Shown: positions 1-7,211, counted from the stretch's first letter. The stretch: DNA of 39,417 nucleotides from an uncultured Ruminococcus sp. (GCA_902776945.1 CACYSH010000007.1:1-39417), one strand, 5' to 3'. Notes: generated by a model from the sequence alone, not told the origin. Program-made: numbers and translations.

Positions 1-261
1 ATAGCCCGCCGTTACAATGAAATACGGCTTTTTCCCCGAACCCGCCTTAACGCGCTTGATAAGCCCTATCGCGTCAAGCTGCGGCATCACCGCGTCAACG
101 ATCACCACGTCGGGCGATTCGGCAATGACCGCCTCGTATACTGTCATTCCGTTTTTTGGACGGGTGATAACATAAAAGCCGTTCGTTCTGAGCTGCGAGG
201 CGCACCCCACGCCAAAAGCCGCCGTGTCGTCGCCGATAAGTACCTTGATCTTCTCATTCAT
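1..261 (-). CDS. spo0A: Stage 0 sporulation protein A, receiver domain (partial, 3' end outside window)
   Basis: Reading the minus strand from the ATG at 261-259 gives 87 codons open to the window edge. The start MNEKIKVLIGDDTAAFG has the acidic pair of a response-regulator receiver domain, and the phospho-acceptor aspartate follows in VVIVDAVMPQLD. The last visible residues (YFIVTAGY) are the beta-4 strand with the conserved T. A good ribosome site (GGAGGA, 271-276) lies nine bases upstream. Spo0A is the master regulator of sporulation entry, and spoIVB-spo0A is its classic neighbourhood, also seen here. The C-terminal DNA-binding domain is not in the window, so the identity rests on the receiver sequence and the spoIVB neighbour. 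Confidence 0.85.
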   Translation of the reverse strand, partial: MNEKIKVLIGDDTAAFGVGCASQLRTNGFYVITRPKNGMTVYEAVIAESPDVVIVDAVMPQLDAIGLIKRVKAGSGKKPYFIVTAGY

Positions 262-284
262 ATTGAATCTTCCTCCGATGTCTG

Positions 285-305
285 TAAGCGGTTAGCCGCC
301 GCTTA
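285..305 (-). promoter_or_regulatory. Hairpin in the spo0A leader
   Basis: A 7-bp perfect stem (TAAGCGG / CCGCTTA) with a 7-nt loop sits just upstream of the spo0A ribosome site, inside the predicted ~112-nt leader. It could modulate translation; no known element is recognised. Confidence 0.35.
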
Positions 306-379
306 TATAAATATTTTATCCTTAATAGCTCATCAGTGATCTTAAGCGCTTGATCTGTCTGTTGGTCTTCTGTATTCTG

Positions 380-408
380 ATTATAGCACATAAAAACAAT
401 AAAAGCAA
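380..408 (-). promoter_or_regulatory. Predicted sigma-A promoter for spo0A
   Basis: On the minus strand TTGCTT (408-403), a 17-bp spacer and TATAAT (385-380) preceded by TGC (extended -10) fit a vegetative promoter. The transcript would start near 373 and have a leader of about 112 nt. The rest of the 262-662 gap is AT-rich and shows no gene. Confidence 0.6.
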
Positions 409-621
409 TACTTTTTCGGAAAAAACACTAATTTCTTATCGACCGCGTTGTGCAATATTTCCCGCGAATTTTCATAGATTTTCATATTGCGGTATATTAA
501 GCGGATTTCTGACAAAAATCTTCTGCTTTTTCGATCCCAAAATATTTGCCCGTTCGACAAGAAATATAAAAATATTACACACGATTGCTCGCGCCGAAAA
601 TTCCCCCGCGCCGATCGCCGC

Positions 622-653
622 GTGCGTTCCCGCCTTTTGCGGAAGGAACGCAC
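622..653 (-). terminator. Possible hairpin terminator after spoIVB
   Basis: GTGCGTTCC (622-630) and GGAACGCAC (645-653) form a 9-bp stem nine bases beyond the spoIVB stop. There is no proper U-tract after it, so termination is uncertain. Confidence 0.35.
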
Positions 654-662
654 ACGGGGCAG

Positions 663-1814
663 TCAGTCGGCGGCTGCCCCGACGGCGTATTTGTACATAC
701 GTTCGGCGTAAATGCCGTAGCCGCCGCAGGGGTCGTCAATAAAAACGTGCGTTACCGCTCCGATTAGCCTGCCGTCCTGAATTATCGGCGAACCGCTCAT
801 ACCCTGCACGATGCCGCCCGCCTGTTCGATAAGCCTGCTGTCGTCGGTGCGGATAATAAGATCGTGACCGCCGCTGTCCACGCTTTCGATAGTAATATTG
901 AACCGCTGCGGAGAGCCGCCGTCAAGCTGGGCTATCATATAAGCGTCACCCTTTCTGACCTCGTGCGCGAACCCGAGCGGATAGATCTGCGCGTTTTCGG
1001 GCAGACTGTCAATAACGCCATAAACGCCGCCTTCGCAGTTGAGGGTAAGTTTGCCGATGTCGCCGCCGTCAAATTCTCCGAGCAGCTGACCGGGAATGCC
1101 GCGTGCGCTTTTGGTCACGCCGTCTATGCGCACCTCTGCGGCGGTGCCTTGCGAAAGCGGGAGCGGTTCGCGGGTGTCGGGGTCGCAGATAGAATGTCCC
1201 AGTCCCGCGAAAGCGCCTGAATCGGGGTCGATGAAAGTCATTGTGCCGATGCCTGCCGAGCTGTCGCGCACCCACATTCCTGCGCGGTAGCTTCCCGCGC
1301 TGAAAACGGGCGTAAGGGTACATTCAAGGCTCTCGCCGCCGCGGCGGAACCCTATTGTGCAGTCATCGCCGCCCGAAGCGCGGATAAGCTCGGAAATGCG
1401 CATATTCGAATACACCGCCTCGCCGTTGACTGTTTCGATAACATCGCCGACCTGCAAGCCCGCATCAATGGCGGGGCATACGCCTGACATTTTCTTCATA
1501 TCGACGACCATAACTCCGTCGGTGACGAGCTTTATCCCGAAAGCCTGACCTCCTGCGATAAGTCGGGGGCGTACCATTGTATTTTTTGTGACCTCTTTAA
1601 CCGGAACGCTGCCAAAAAGATTGAGGGTCACGGTGCCGTTTGTTGTTGGCTTTTCGCTGACGGGCAGCGGGGAATCAATTGTGATAGCGGTGCCTTGTTC
1701 GGCGGTGAAAGCATCGGGCAGGGTGAGTGAAAAGCCGCAAACGGCTGTCATGAGTGCCGCGCAGATAGCCGCCGTAGTTCCTGCCGCGAGACGAATTTTT
1801 TTAAGTCCTTTCAT
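663..1814 (-). CDS. spoIVB: SpoIVB serine peptidase (sigma-K checkpoint signalling)
   Basis: A 383-residue protein with an N-terminal membrane/signal segment (about residues 8-32), a PDZ domain (about 105-165, with LQVGDVIETVNGEAVY) and a C-terminal S55 peptidase domain. The domain shows WVRDSSAGIGTMTF, the catalytic-His region FAGLGHSICD and the nucleophile motif IVQGMSGSPIIQDGRLIGA. In the family this forespore-secreted protease cleaves SpoIVFA, which releases SpoIVFB to process pro-sigma-K. The ribosome site AAAGGAGAGG precedes the ATG at 1814. The length and order of parts are typical. It is normally forespore (sigma-G) expressed; I could not identify a convincing sigma-G promoter by eye. 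Its neighbour spo0A has its own predicted promoter. Confidence 0.95.
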   Translation of the reverse strand: MKGLKKIRLAAGTTAAICAALMTAVCGFSLTLPDAFTAEQGTAITIDSPLPVSEKPTTNGTVTLNLFGSVPVKEVTKNTMVRPRLIAGGQAFGIKLVTDGVMVVDMKKMSGVCPAIDAGLQVGDVIETVNGEAVYSNMRISELIRASGGDDCTIGFRRGGESLECTLTPVFSAGSYRAGMWVRDSSAGIGTMTFIDPDSGAFAGLGHSICDPDTREPLPLSQGTAAEVRIDGVTKSARGIPGQLLGEFDGGDIGKLTLNCEGGVYGVIDSLPENAQIYPLGFAHEVRKGDAYMIAQLDGGSPQRFNITIESVDSGGHDLIIRTDDSRLIEQAGGIVQGMSGSPIIQDGRLIGAVTHVFIDDPCGGYGIYAERMYKYAVGAAAD

Positions 1815-1994
1815 AATGACCTCTCCTTTGGAATAGATATGTAAATATGCAAAAAGATAAGCAAGACCGCTCGGTCATCGGCTTTCTTTTATCATTATTG
1901 CCTTTTCGGCAGGTGCAAATTCACCCCTTGCAAAAGTATTATTTTCATTGGCTCCGTTCCCACATTTTTCACACGCTTTTTGACAAAATGTGCA

Positions 1995-2023
1995 TTGATT
2001 TCATCGTCTGAACGTGGTATAAT
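1995..2023 (+). promoter_or_regulatory. Predicted sigma-A promoter for the 2056 gene
   Basis: TTGATT (1995-2000), a 17-bp spacer and TATAAT (2018-2023) with an upstream TGG (extended -10) stand 33 bases before the start codon. It probably drives the three plus-strand genes up to hemW. Nothing else is seen in 1815-1994. Confidence 0.65.
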
Positions 2024-2055
2024 AATATCATTATAATACGTCTGTGAGGTAGATC

Positions 2056-2685
2056 ATGTCAAAAAAGGATAAGCTCAAAAAACAAGCCGCCGAACAGCTC
2101 GCCCAAAAACGTCTCGACCAAGAGGAAGAATCCCTCGAAAAGGAACGCGCAAAGGGCAGGCAGAGTATGGCGGCAAAAAAAATGCGCCGCGCAGCCCGCA
2201 GGGGCTACATCGGCGGCTTGGTAATATTTATGACGGTGCTGATGCTCCTTAGCTTCATTTATTCGGGACTGATCTGCGGAGGTCTTACTATCTACGGCTC
2301 GCTGACAGGTGCCGCCGAACTGATACCCCATGCCGTCGCCTACGCCATGCTCATCGGCGACGTTCTTATGCTCGCGGGTATCGTCGCGGGCTTTCGCGGC
2401 AAAAAAATATTGCAGGGTCTGTTGGCGCTGCCAGGCTCCGCTTCGTACCTGTGGGGCGCGTTGGCGGTCATAAACGACCTTAAAGTGCGCCTTGCGCAGC
2501 CCGGAACCGCTCCCGAAGCCTACGGCATGGACGTTCGCTATATGCGCTTTTACCTGCCGATCCTCGTGCTGACGTTTTTCTCGCTGATAATATTTATTAT
2601 GGGAATTATAGAATACGTCGGCAGAAAGCGCCGCGAAAAGACCGCCCGCGAAAACGCCCCCGTCAAGAGCATTGTTGACGGCTGA
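2056..2685 (+). CDS. Membrane protein with charged N-terminal coiled region, unknown function
   Basis: 209 residues. Residues 1-50 are strongly charged and rich in Lys, Glu and Gln (predicted coiled coil, cytoplasmic). Hydrophobic segments follow at about 52-76, 91-113 and 168-190, with a weaker one near 120-140. The C-terminus is short and basic. GTGAGGTAGATC before the ATG supplies a modest ribosome site. No enzyme motif is visible and I do not recognise the family. It is first in a plus-strand group with another small membrane protein and hemW, but this does not reveal its role. Confidence 0.75.
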   Translation: MSKKDKLKKQAAEQLAQKRLDQEEESLEKERAKGRQSMAAKKMRRAARRGYIGGLVIFMTVLMLLSFIYSGLICGGLTIYGSLTGAAELIPHAVAYAMLIGDVLMLAGIVAGFRGKKILQGLLALPGSASYLWGALAVINDLKVRLAQPGTAPEAYGMDVRYMRFYLPILVLTFFSLIIFIMGIIEYVGRKRREKTARENAPVKSIVDG

Positions 2686-2726
2686 CATTTGATTATTGAT
2701 AAGTATACAGAAAGGCATTACATAAA

Positions 2727-3239
2727 ATGGAAATAGAAGAAAATGAACGATCAATGAAATATTTCATGATCTTCGCCCTTATCTCGGCGGCGCTGCTGCC
2801 GCTGCTGGGCGAGTTGTACGTTGTCGGCGGATTTTACTGCGGTGTCTCACAGGCGCTCGTGACGGTGCTGCTGTTTATATGGACGGCGGGCGCGGGCGGT
2901 GTTTTCGGACGGCTCGCCGCGAAAAAGGCGATGCTCGGCTGTGCGGCGTTTGCGCTTTCGTCGCTGGTGCTTTCAATGGTCGGCTTCGCTGTTATACATC
3001 CTGTTATCAAACGCCAGACCAACGATTTTTCGGAGTATTTTGACAAAGTGTACACCGCAAACACTGATTATTATATCGACTGGATATTTTACTGGGTGAA
3101 AGCGGTCGCGGGGCTGGGGCTTTCGTTCCTTGCGGCGTTCGTTGTTATCGGTATAAGAAAATTAACCGGGAAAATTGCTGAGAATGACGCAAAAACCTCG
3201 TCGGCTATCGACAACGCTTTTTCGGAGAACGACGAATGA
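2727..3239 (+). CDS. Small four-helix membrane protein, unknown function
   Basis: 170 residues with four predicted membrane spans (about 10-30, 36-60, 68-92 and 118-145) and a polar, acidic C-terminus. The ATG at 2727 has GAAAGG eleven bases upstream; the next in-frame ATG (2754) is possible but has no better site. Its stop overlaps the hemW start by four bases (ATGA, 3236-3239), which indicates translational coupling. No family is recognised. Confidence 0.75.
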   Translation: MEIEENERSMKYFMIFALISAALLPLLGELYVVGGFYCGVSQALVTVLLFIWTAGAGGVFGRLAAKKAMLGCAAFALSSLVLSMVGFAVIHPVIKRQTNDFSEYFDKVYTANTDYYIDWIFYWVKAVAGLGLSFLAAFVVIGIRKLTGKIAENDAKTSSAIDNAFSENDE

Positions 3240-4339
3240 CCGCCGCTGGGATATACATACACGTTCCGTTCTGCCTGCGGAAATGTCCCTATTGCGATTT
3301 CTATTCGGTGAAATACGACGCAGACACGGCAGAAAAATACGTCGGCGCGGTCTGCCGGAATATCGCGGCATTCGGCGGCAGGAACGTCACGGCGGATACC
3401 GTTTACTTCGGCGGGGGAACGCCCTCGCTGCTTACCCCCGCGCAGATAAGCCGCATACTCGATACCGTATATAAAAATATTAACCTGATCTCGCCCGAGA
3501 TAACGCTTGAAGCAAACCCGTCGAGCCTTACCGCCGAAAAGCTGCGCGGCTATCGTTCGGCGGGGGTCAACCGGCTTTCGGTGGGCTTTCAGTCGGCAGA
3601 TGACAGTCAGCTGCGATTTCTCGGACGGCTGCATGACACCGCCCGCGCCGAAAACGCTGTTCTTGAAGCTCACGCGGCGGGCTTTGACAACATATCGTGC
3701 GACCTTATACTCGGTTCGGAGGGTCAGAATGTCGGTTCGCTCGACCGTACTATTGACAGACTTCTTGGGCTGCCGATCTCGCATATTTCGGCGTATATGC
3801 TGAAAATAGAGCAGGGAACTCCGTTTGACTGCGACGACATACGCCGCCGCGCCGCCGACGAGGAAACGCTTTGTCAGCTGTACGAATATATGTGCGGGCG
3901 GCTTTCGGCGGCGGGCTTCGAGCATTACGAAATATCGAATTTCGCGCTGGCGGACAGGCGGTCGCGGCACAATATGAAGTATTGGCAGGTCGAGCCATAT
4001 ATTGGTATTGGCGCGGCGGCGCACTCGGATTTCGGCGGGGTGCGTTATTTTTGCCCGCCTGATGTGAGCGCCTTTGTCGCGGCGGAGACCCAGCCGGTCG
4101 AGATCGAGGACGCTGCTCCCGACCGATTCGAGGAGTGCGTTATGCTTGGCGCACGCATTTCCGACGGATTTGAGCTGTCACGGCTGACAGCTTTGGGCGG
4201 CGAACAGCGCACGAGAGACCTTCTGAAACGAGCCGCGCCGCTTGCTGCGGCGGGTTTTCTTGCCGTCACGTCCGAGCGGATAGCGCTCACAGAACGCGCC
4301 TTTCTGCTCTCAAACGAGATAATCAGCCGCCTGTTATAA
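3236..4339 (+). CDS. hemW: HemW-like radical SAM protein (heme chaperone family)
   Basis: 367 residues, normal for the family. The radical-SAM cluster motif is C13-L-R-K-C17-P-Y-C20, inside IYIHVPFCLRKCPYCDF, followed by the SAM-binding YFGGGTPSLL and the family hallmarks SVGFQS and GIGAAAHS. Proteins of this type were long annotated as oxygen-independent coproporphyrinogen III oxidase. Most with CxxxCxxC, like this one, are HemW heme-trafficking proteins rather than HemN. It is coupled to the upstream membrane protein and ends two bases before the terminator end of the convergent small RNA. Confidence 0.9.
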   Translation: MTAAGIYIHVPFCLRKCPYCDFYSVKYDADTAEKYVGAVCRNIAAFGGRNVTADTVYFGGGTPSLLTPAQISRILDTVYKNINLISPEITLEANPSSLTAEKLRGYRSAGVNRLSVGFQSADDSQLRFLGRLHDTARAENAVLEAHAAGFDNISCDLILGSEGQNVGSLDRTIDRLLGLPISHISAYMLKIEQGTPFDCDDIRRRAADEETLCQLYEYMCGRLSAAGFEHYEISNFALADRRSRHNMKYWQVEPYIGIGAAAHSDFGGVRYFCPPDVSAFVAAETQPVEIEDAAPDRFEECVMLGARISDGFELSRLTALGGEQRTRDLLKRAAPLAAAGFLAVTSERIALTERAFLLSNEIISRLL

Positions 4340-4340
4340 C

Positions 4341-4490
4341 AAAAACAAATGCGCCCGTGCAACAGATCTGCACGGGCGCTTCCCCTAAATTCTATAGATG
4401 ATGGCTGCGAAGTAACGCGGTTCGCCTTCCGCCTTCGCCTCTGTCAGCAGTGTGCCGCCACCGCTTAACCATTCGGCTTTCCCTGCCGTT
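4341..4490 (-). ncRNA. Unassigned small RNA gene, about 150 nt
   Basis: This stretch has its own consensus promoter (4497-4525) and ends in a strong intrinsic terminator, with no open reading frame. The predicted RNA starts near 4490 with CGGC-AGGGAAA-GCCG, a small 5' hairpin. It then has a bipartite hairpin in which GCGAAG pairs with CTTCGC and, inside that, GCGG pairs with CCGC around AAGGCGAA. The terminator stem has 11 bp. I could not match it to SRP RNA, 6S RNA, tmRNA, RNase P RNA or a riboswitch consensus I know. It is convergent with hemW and lies ~130 bp downstream of the rex fusion gene, so rex read-through is an alternative source of RNA. Confidence 0.65.
4351..4379 (-). terminator. 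Intrinsic terminator of the small RNA (possibly also serving hemW)
   Basis: GCGCCCGTGCA and TGCACGGGCGC form a perfect 11-bp stem with a 7-nt loop. On the minus strand it is followed by ATTTGTTTTTG, a good U-tract. On the plus strand the tail is only TCCCC, so it fits the minus-strand RNA better. Confidence 0.85.
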
Positions 4491-4496
4491 GATATA

Positions 4497-4525
4497 ATTA
4501 TATACTAATTTCGGCGGTTTGTCAA
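4497..4525 (-). promoter_or_regulatory. Consensus sigma-A promoter of the small RNA
   Basis: TTGACA (4525-4520), exactly 17 bp, TATAAT (4502-4497). Both boxes match consensus perfectly and start transcription at about 4490, with no start codon downstream. Confidence 0.8.
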
Positions 4526-4618
4526 GCGTTTTTAAGTAAAAAAATTAAACTTAGACAAATGAAATTTTGATGTATTCCGCGAAACCTACGAAAATATTCA
4601 CGAAAACGTCACGAGGAT

Positions 4619-5761
4619 TTACGGAATCAACGATCTTGTCCGCGCAAGCTCGGAATTATTATATCTTTTGTCACCCGTGACATCGCGCACAACATTTATA
4701 TACGGCGGCAGAAAAACCTCGTCGCCGATGCTTTCAAGCTCTATCTCCAAAGTGGCATACTCGTCGGAAAAATCGTATATGTCAAGCTCGAAAAACTGCC
4801 CCCTGTAATCGAAAACATACCGCGATTTGACGATAGGCGGTCGGTCGGGCGAGCTTTCTTTAATAAGGCTCTCGTACTCGCTCCTGCTGATCTCGCGCTC
4901 GTTCTCGATGCGGTCGCCGAAGGAAACATCTGTTTTCTCCGTGTAGGTATACGTCCAGCCTGCCGAATCCGTGCCGCGCTTTCTCACCCGCCTGCGTGCG
5001 CCGTTTTCAGGCACCGAAAGATACGTCTGCACGATGTCGGTGCGTTTTATCCCGTTGACGGCGGAAAGCTCGTCGTCGGTCGGGCGGCGGATAAGGTACT
5101 TGCGTTCGATCTCGTGATGCTCCGAGCGCGGGATCAGCGAATTAAGCCCGTAGGTCAGTGTAAGCAAACTGTCGCCCAAGTGGACGTTTTCGACTATCAT
5201 GCCCTCGTAGCCCGAAAGGTCGTAGTGCGAGAAGTTCCAGATCGCCCTTATCCCAAGGCGCGTAAGCTGATCGGCGACCTGCTGGGTCTCCGATTTCGGT
5301 ATGCAAAGCACGGCGGCGAGCGGACGTTCCTCGCGGCAGAAGTCCTCCAGCGCGGTCATGGGGCGCACGGTCAGTTCGCCGACCTGCCTGCCGTTCAGCG
5401 CGGGGTCTATGTCGAAAATAGCGGTCAGACGGCAGCCGCGGGTGGAGAAATTGATATGCGCCGCGATCGCCCTGCCCAAATTGCCCGCGCCGATGATTAT
5501 AGTCCCGAACTGCCTGTCCACGCCGAGGATCCTGCCGATCTCGCCGCGCAGCTCCGCGACGTTGTAGCCGTATCCCTGCTGTCCGAAGCCGCCGAAGCAG
5601 TTCAGATCCTGCCTTATCTGCGAAGCGGTCAGCTTCATTCTGTCGGAAAGCTCACGCGAGGAGATCCTTTCGATGCCCTGCTGCGAAAGCTCACCCAAAA
5701 ACCGGTAATAGCGCGGCAGCCTTTTTATGACAGACACGGAAATACGGTCGTTTTTCGGCAC
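4619..5761 (-). CDS. rex: Redox-sensing repressor Rex fused to a C-terminal CYTH (triphosphate tunnel) domain
   Basis: Residues 1-211 are a full Rex protein. The winged helix begins ISVSVIKRLPRYYRF and contains LTASQIRQDLNCFGGFGQQG; the NAD(H)-binding Rossmann segment is IIIGAGNLGRAIA. Rex binds operators when NADH/NAD+ is low and releases them when NADH rises. From residue 217 a CYTH domain follows with no real linker. It has EIERK (217-221), the basic RRRVRKR strand, YTEK, ENEREI, KSRYVFDY, FELDIYD and EIELE, which are the acidic and basic tunnel residues that bind triphosphate and metal. The start is the GTG at 5761-5759, which has AAGGAGGGATC at the right distance; an upstream in-frame ATG at 5824 adds 21 non-Rex residues and has no such site. 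Ordinary Rex ends near residue 210. Confidence 0.92.
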   Translation of the reverse strand: MPKNDRISVSVIKRLPRYYRFLGELSQQGIERISSRELSDRMKLTASQIRQDLNCFGGFGQQGYGYNVAELRGEIGRILGVDRQFGTIIIGAGNLGRAIAAHINFSTRGCRLTAIFDIDPALNGRQVGELTVRPMTALEDFCREERPLAAVLCIPKSETQQVADQLTRLGIRAIWNFSHYDLSGYEGMIVENVHLGDSLLTLTYGLNSLIPRSEHHEIERKYLIRRPTDDELSAVNGIKRTDIVQTYLSVPENGARRRVRKRGTDSAGWTYTYTEKTDVSFGDRIENEREISRSEYESLIKESSPDRPPIVKSRYVFDYRGQFFELDIYDFSDEYATLEIELESIGDEVFLPPYINVVRDVTGDKRYNNSELARTRSLIP

Positions 5762-5848
5762 AATTGATCCCTCCTTGATCTTCCCGGGTTGCTTGTAAAG
5801 GAAAGAGACCTCCGCCGTGAACATCGGGCGAAGGTGCTTTCACAATTA

Positions 5849-6661
5849 TCAATTATTGGTTTTCTGCTGAACGAAATAGTCGTAAGCAGAGGGCTGTTTG
5901 CCCCCGACCTTTAGCCAGTTGCTGCTGTAAGGCTCAACGACAAGCGGCCCGCAAAATTCTAATATCTCGCCCAGCTTTGCCGCAGAAACGAACTCCTCAC
6001 CCGCGTGGCGCTTTGCCTCGTCCTTTGTGAAATAGCACTCCACAAGCTCCTCGTCGCCGAAATTGGTGGTCGTCTTGACCCAGTATTCCTCGCTGGAGTT
6101 TCTCACACCGTCCTCGTTGGGGCGCGGCAGCTCGCCGATGATATATACCCAGCTCTTTTTCAGCTCGGCGATACCCGGGCGAATATCAAGCGTACCGCTG
6201 TTGATGCCGTAAACTCTCGAATAGCAGTCAAGCGAATCGCGCATCTGACCGAGATCTTTTCTGGAAAGAACCATTTTCTGTTCTTTAAGCCCGAAAATAA
6301 AGACTGCCTTGCAGTCGCCGTTCCAGACGGCGCGGTCAAGAACATCGCCGAGACGCATGGGAATAACGCCCAGCTCCACACCTTTTCTTGTTTGCAGCTT
6401 TTTCAGCTGTGCCATAAGCGTTTCGTGGTTAAAGAAAATATTCACCGCATAATCAATAAAAGGTTCCCAGTTTTCAGGTCCGCGGACGATAACGGAAACA
6501 TTTTTATCAAGATAGTCGCAGAAAAATTTTTCATCCAAGGCAGCGTTTGATTCATATTCCTTAGCGGACAACTCCATATCCTCGAAATCCACGGTGGCAG
6601 CCGAACGATTAGCATCCGCATCCATGTCCGCATCCTTGCCGAACAAGCCAAAAAACGCCAT
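5849..6661 (-). CDS. Conserved-looking soluble protein of unknown function
   Basis: 270 residues from the ATG at 6661 (start MAFFGLFGKDAD), which follows GGGGTGA. An upstream in-frame ATG at 6736 would fall inside the leader hairpin and is not favoured. There is no signal peptide or membrane span. The sequence has an acidic N-terminal 40 residues and two alpha/beta-looking halves (motifs VSVIVRGPENWEPFIDYA and GVIPMRLGDVLDRAVW), but no catalytic signature I recognise. It is transcribed from its own strong promoter and lies 87 bp upstream of the rex fusion gene, so co-transcription is possible. Confidence 0.75.
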   Translation of the reverse strand: MAFFGLFGKDADMDADANRSAATVDFEDMELSAKEYESNAALDEKFFCDYLDKNVSVIVRGPENWEPFIDYAVNIFFNHETLMAQLKKLQTRKGVELGVIPMRLGDVLDRAVWNGDCKAVFIFGLKEQKMVLSRKDLGQMRDSLDCYSRVYGINSGTLDIRPGIAELKKSWVYIIGELPRPNEDGVRNSSEEYWVKTTTNFGDEELVECYFTKDEAKRHAGEEFVSAAKLGEILEFCGPLVVEPYSSNWLKVGGKQPSAYDYFVQQKTNN

Positions 6662-6695
6662 TTGAGAATCACCCCGATCCAAAGATTTATTAAAA

Positions 6696-6734
6696 GCGCG
6701 GAAACTGCTGCCAGCAGCAGCCGAAATGCCGCGC
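6696..6734 (-). promoter_or_regulatory. Terminator-like hairpin in the leader of the 5849-6661 gene
   Basis: On the minus strand GCGCGG pairs with CCGCGC and, inside, CTGCTG pairs with CAGCAG around CTGG. The outer stem is followed at once by TTTTAATAA. It lies between the promoter and the start codon, a position expected of an attenuator. No riboswitch aptamer or leader peptide is recognised in the short (~86 nt) leader. Confidence 0.5.
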
Positions 6735-6753
6735 AAGTAAAGTCACTACTCTT

Positions 6754-6782
6754 ATTATATAGTATTTTTGCCCGATTGTCAA
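6754..6782 (-). promoter_or_regulatory. Consensus sigma-A promoter for the 5849-6661 gene
   Basis: TTGACA (6782-6777), 17-bp spacer, TATAAT (6759-6754), giving a start near 6747. The gap between here and the tRNA terminator (6783-6895) shows nothing else. Confidence 0.8.
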
Positions 6783-6895
6783 TAATAAATCACAAAAAAG
6801 TTTGTTAATGCTAAGTAAACAATATTCAAATGAGCGAAAAAGTATATATTACATACATGATTTTAGTGAACAGACGGCGCAGACGTGAAAAACAA

Positions 6896-6925
6896 AAGGG
6901 AACATCGGTTTCCCGACATTCCCTT
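6896..6925 (-). terminator. Intrinsic terminator of the tRNA operon
   Basis: A 13-bp stem with a GAAA tetraloop is followed by TTGTTTTTC on the minus strand. Two positions pair only as G-U wobbles in the minus-strand RNA, which shows that this strand is the transcribed one. Confidence 0.88.
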
Positions 6926-6928
6926 GCG

Positions 6929-6999
6929 AGGCGCCATCCAGATTTGAACTGGAGATCACGGAGTTGCAGTCCATTGCCTTACCACTTGGCTATAGCGCC
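6929..6999 (-). tRNA. tRNA-Cys (GCA)
   Basis: A 71-nt cloverleaf. The acceptor stem is GGCGCTA/TGGCGCC, the anticodon loop CTGCAAC and the T-arm GTTCAAATC. CCA is not encoded. It is the last gene of the six-tRNA transcript. Confidence 0.95.
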
Positions 7000-7013
7000 G
7001 TATCAAATAAAAA

Positions 7014-7086
7014 AGCGGATTACGAGGCTCGAACTCGCTACCTCCACCTTGGCAAGGTGGCGCTCTACCAGATGAGCTAAATCCGC
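7014..7086 (-). tRNA. tRNA-Gly (GCC)
   Basis: A 73-nt cloverleaf. The acceptor stem is GCGGATT/AATCCGC, the anticodon loop has GCC (CTTGCCAAG) and the T-arm is GTTCGAGCC. CCA is not encoded. Confidence 0.95.
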
Positions 7087-7093
7087 ATAAATA

Positions 7094-7207
7094 CTACATG
7101 GAGCAGGAATCGAACCTACGACCTCCGGCGTGACAGGCAAAACGTTGCGGTTAAGGTCTTTGTCAAGACCCGGTTTTACGGCGTTCTACCACTAAACTAT
7201 CCATGTA
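7094..7207 (-). tRNA. tRNA-Asp (GTC) interrupted by a 40-nt insertion in the anticodon stem
   Basis: The 5' part TACATGGATAGTTTAGTGG and the 3' part ending GGTTCGATTCCTGCTCCATGTA-G form a normal acceptor stem (7 bp, U1-A72), D-arm and T-arm, with discriminator G. Removing 7139-7178 restores a perfect anticodon arm, CCGGC-CTGTCAC-GCCGG, with anticodon GTC, and a 74-nt tRNA. As it stands the gene is 114 nt. An intact tRNA-Asp (GTC) lies two genes upstream in the same operon, so this copy may be dispensable. It could be a pseudogene, a tRNA with an extra helical arm, or a precursor that is spliced. Confidence 0.8.
7139..7178 (-). other. 40-nt insertion inside the tRNA-Asp gene
   Basis: On the minus strand the insert begins TAAAAC and ends GTTTT, so its ends can pair (5 bp). 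Inside is a hairpin, GGTCTT-GACA-AAGACC. It splits the 5' strand of the anticodon stem between CCG and GC. It is far shorter than a group I intron. No target-site duplication is evident. Confidence 0.75.
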
Positions 7208-7211
7208 CAAA

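Noticed and set aside
350-767. Several short plus- and minus-strand ORFs in the spoIVB-spo0A gap
   Set aside because: They are Arg/Cys-rich with no ribosome site and overlap the predicted spo0A promoter and leader; chance frames.
4341-4490. Small RNA interpreted as SRP RNA, c-di-GMP riboswitch or 6S RNA
   Set aside because: The SRP domain IV signature, the c-di-GMP aptamer core and the end-to-end pairing of 6S RNA are all absent by eye.
6805-6827. TTGTTAATGCTAAGTAAACAA as a Rex operator
   Set aside because: The half-sites are separated by seven bases rather than four and the site lies upstream of the -35 box of an unknown gene; match judged accidental.
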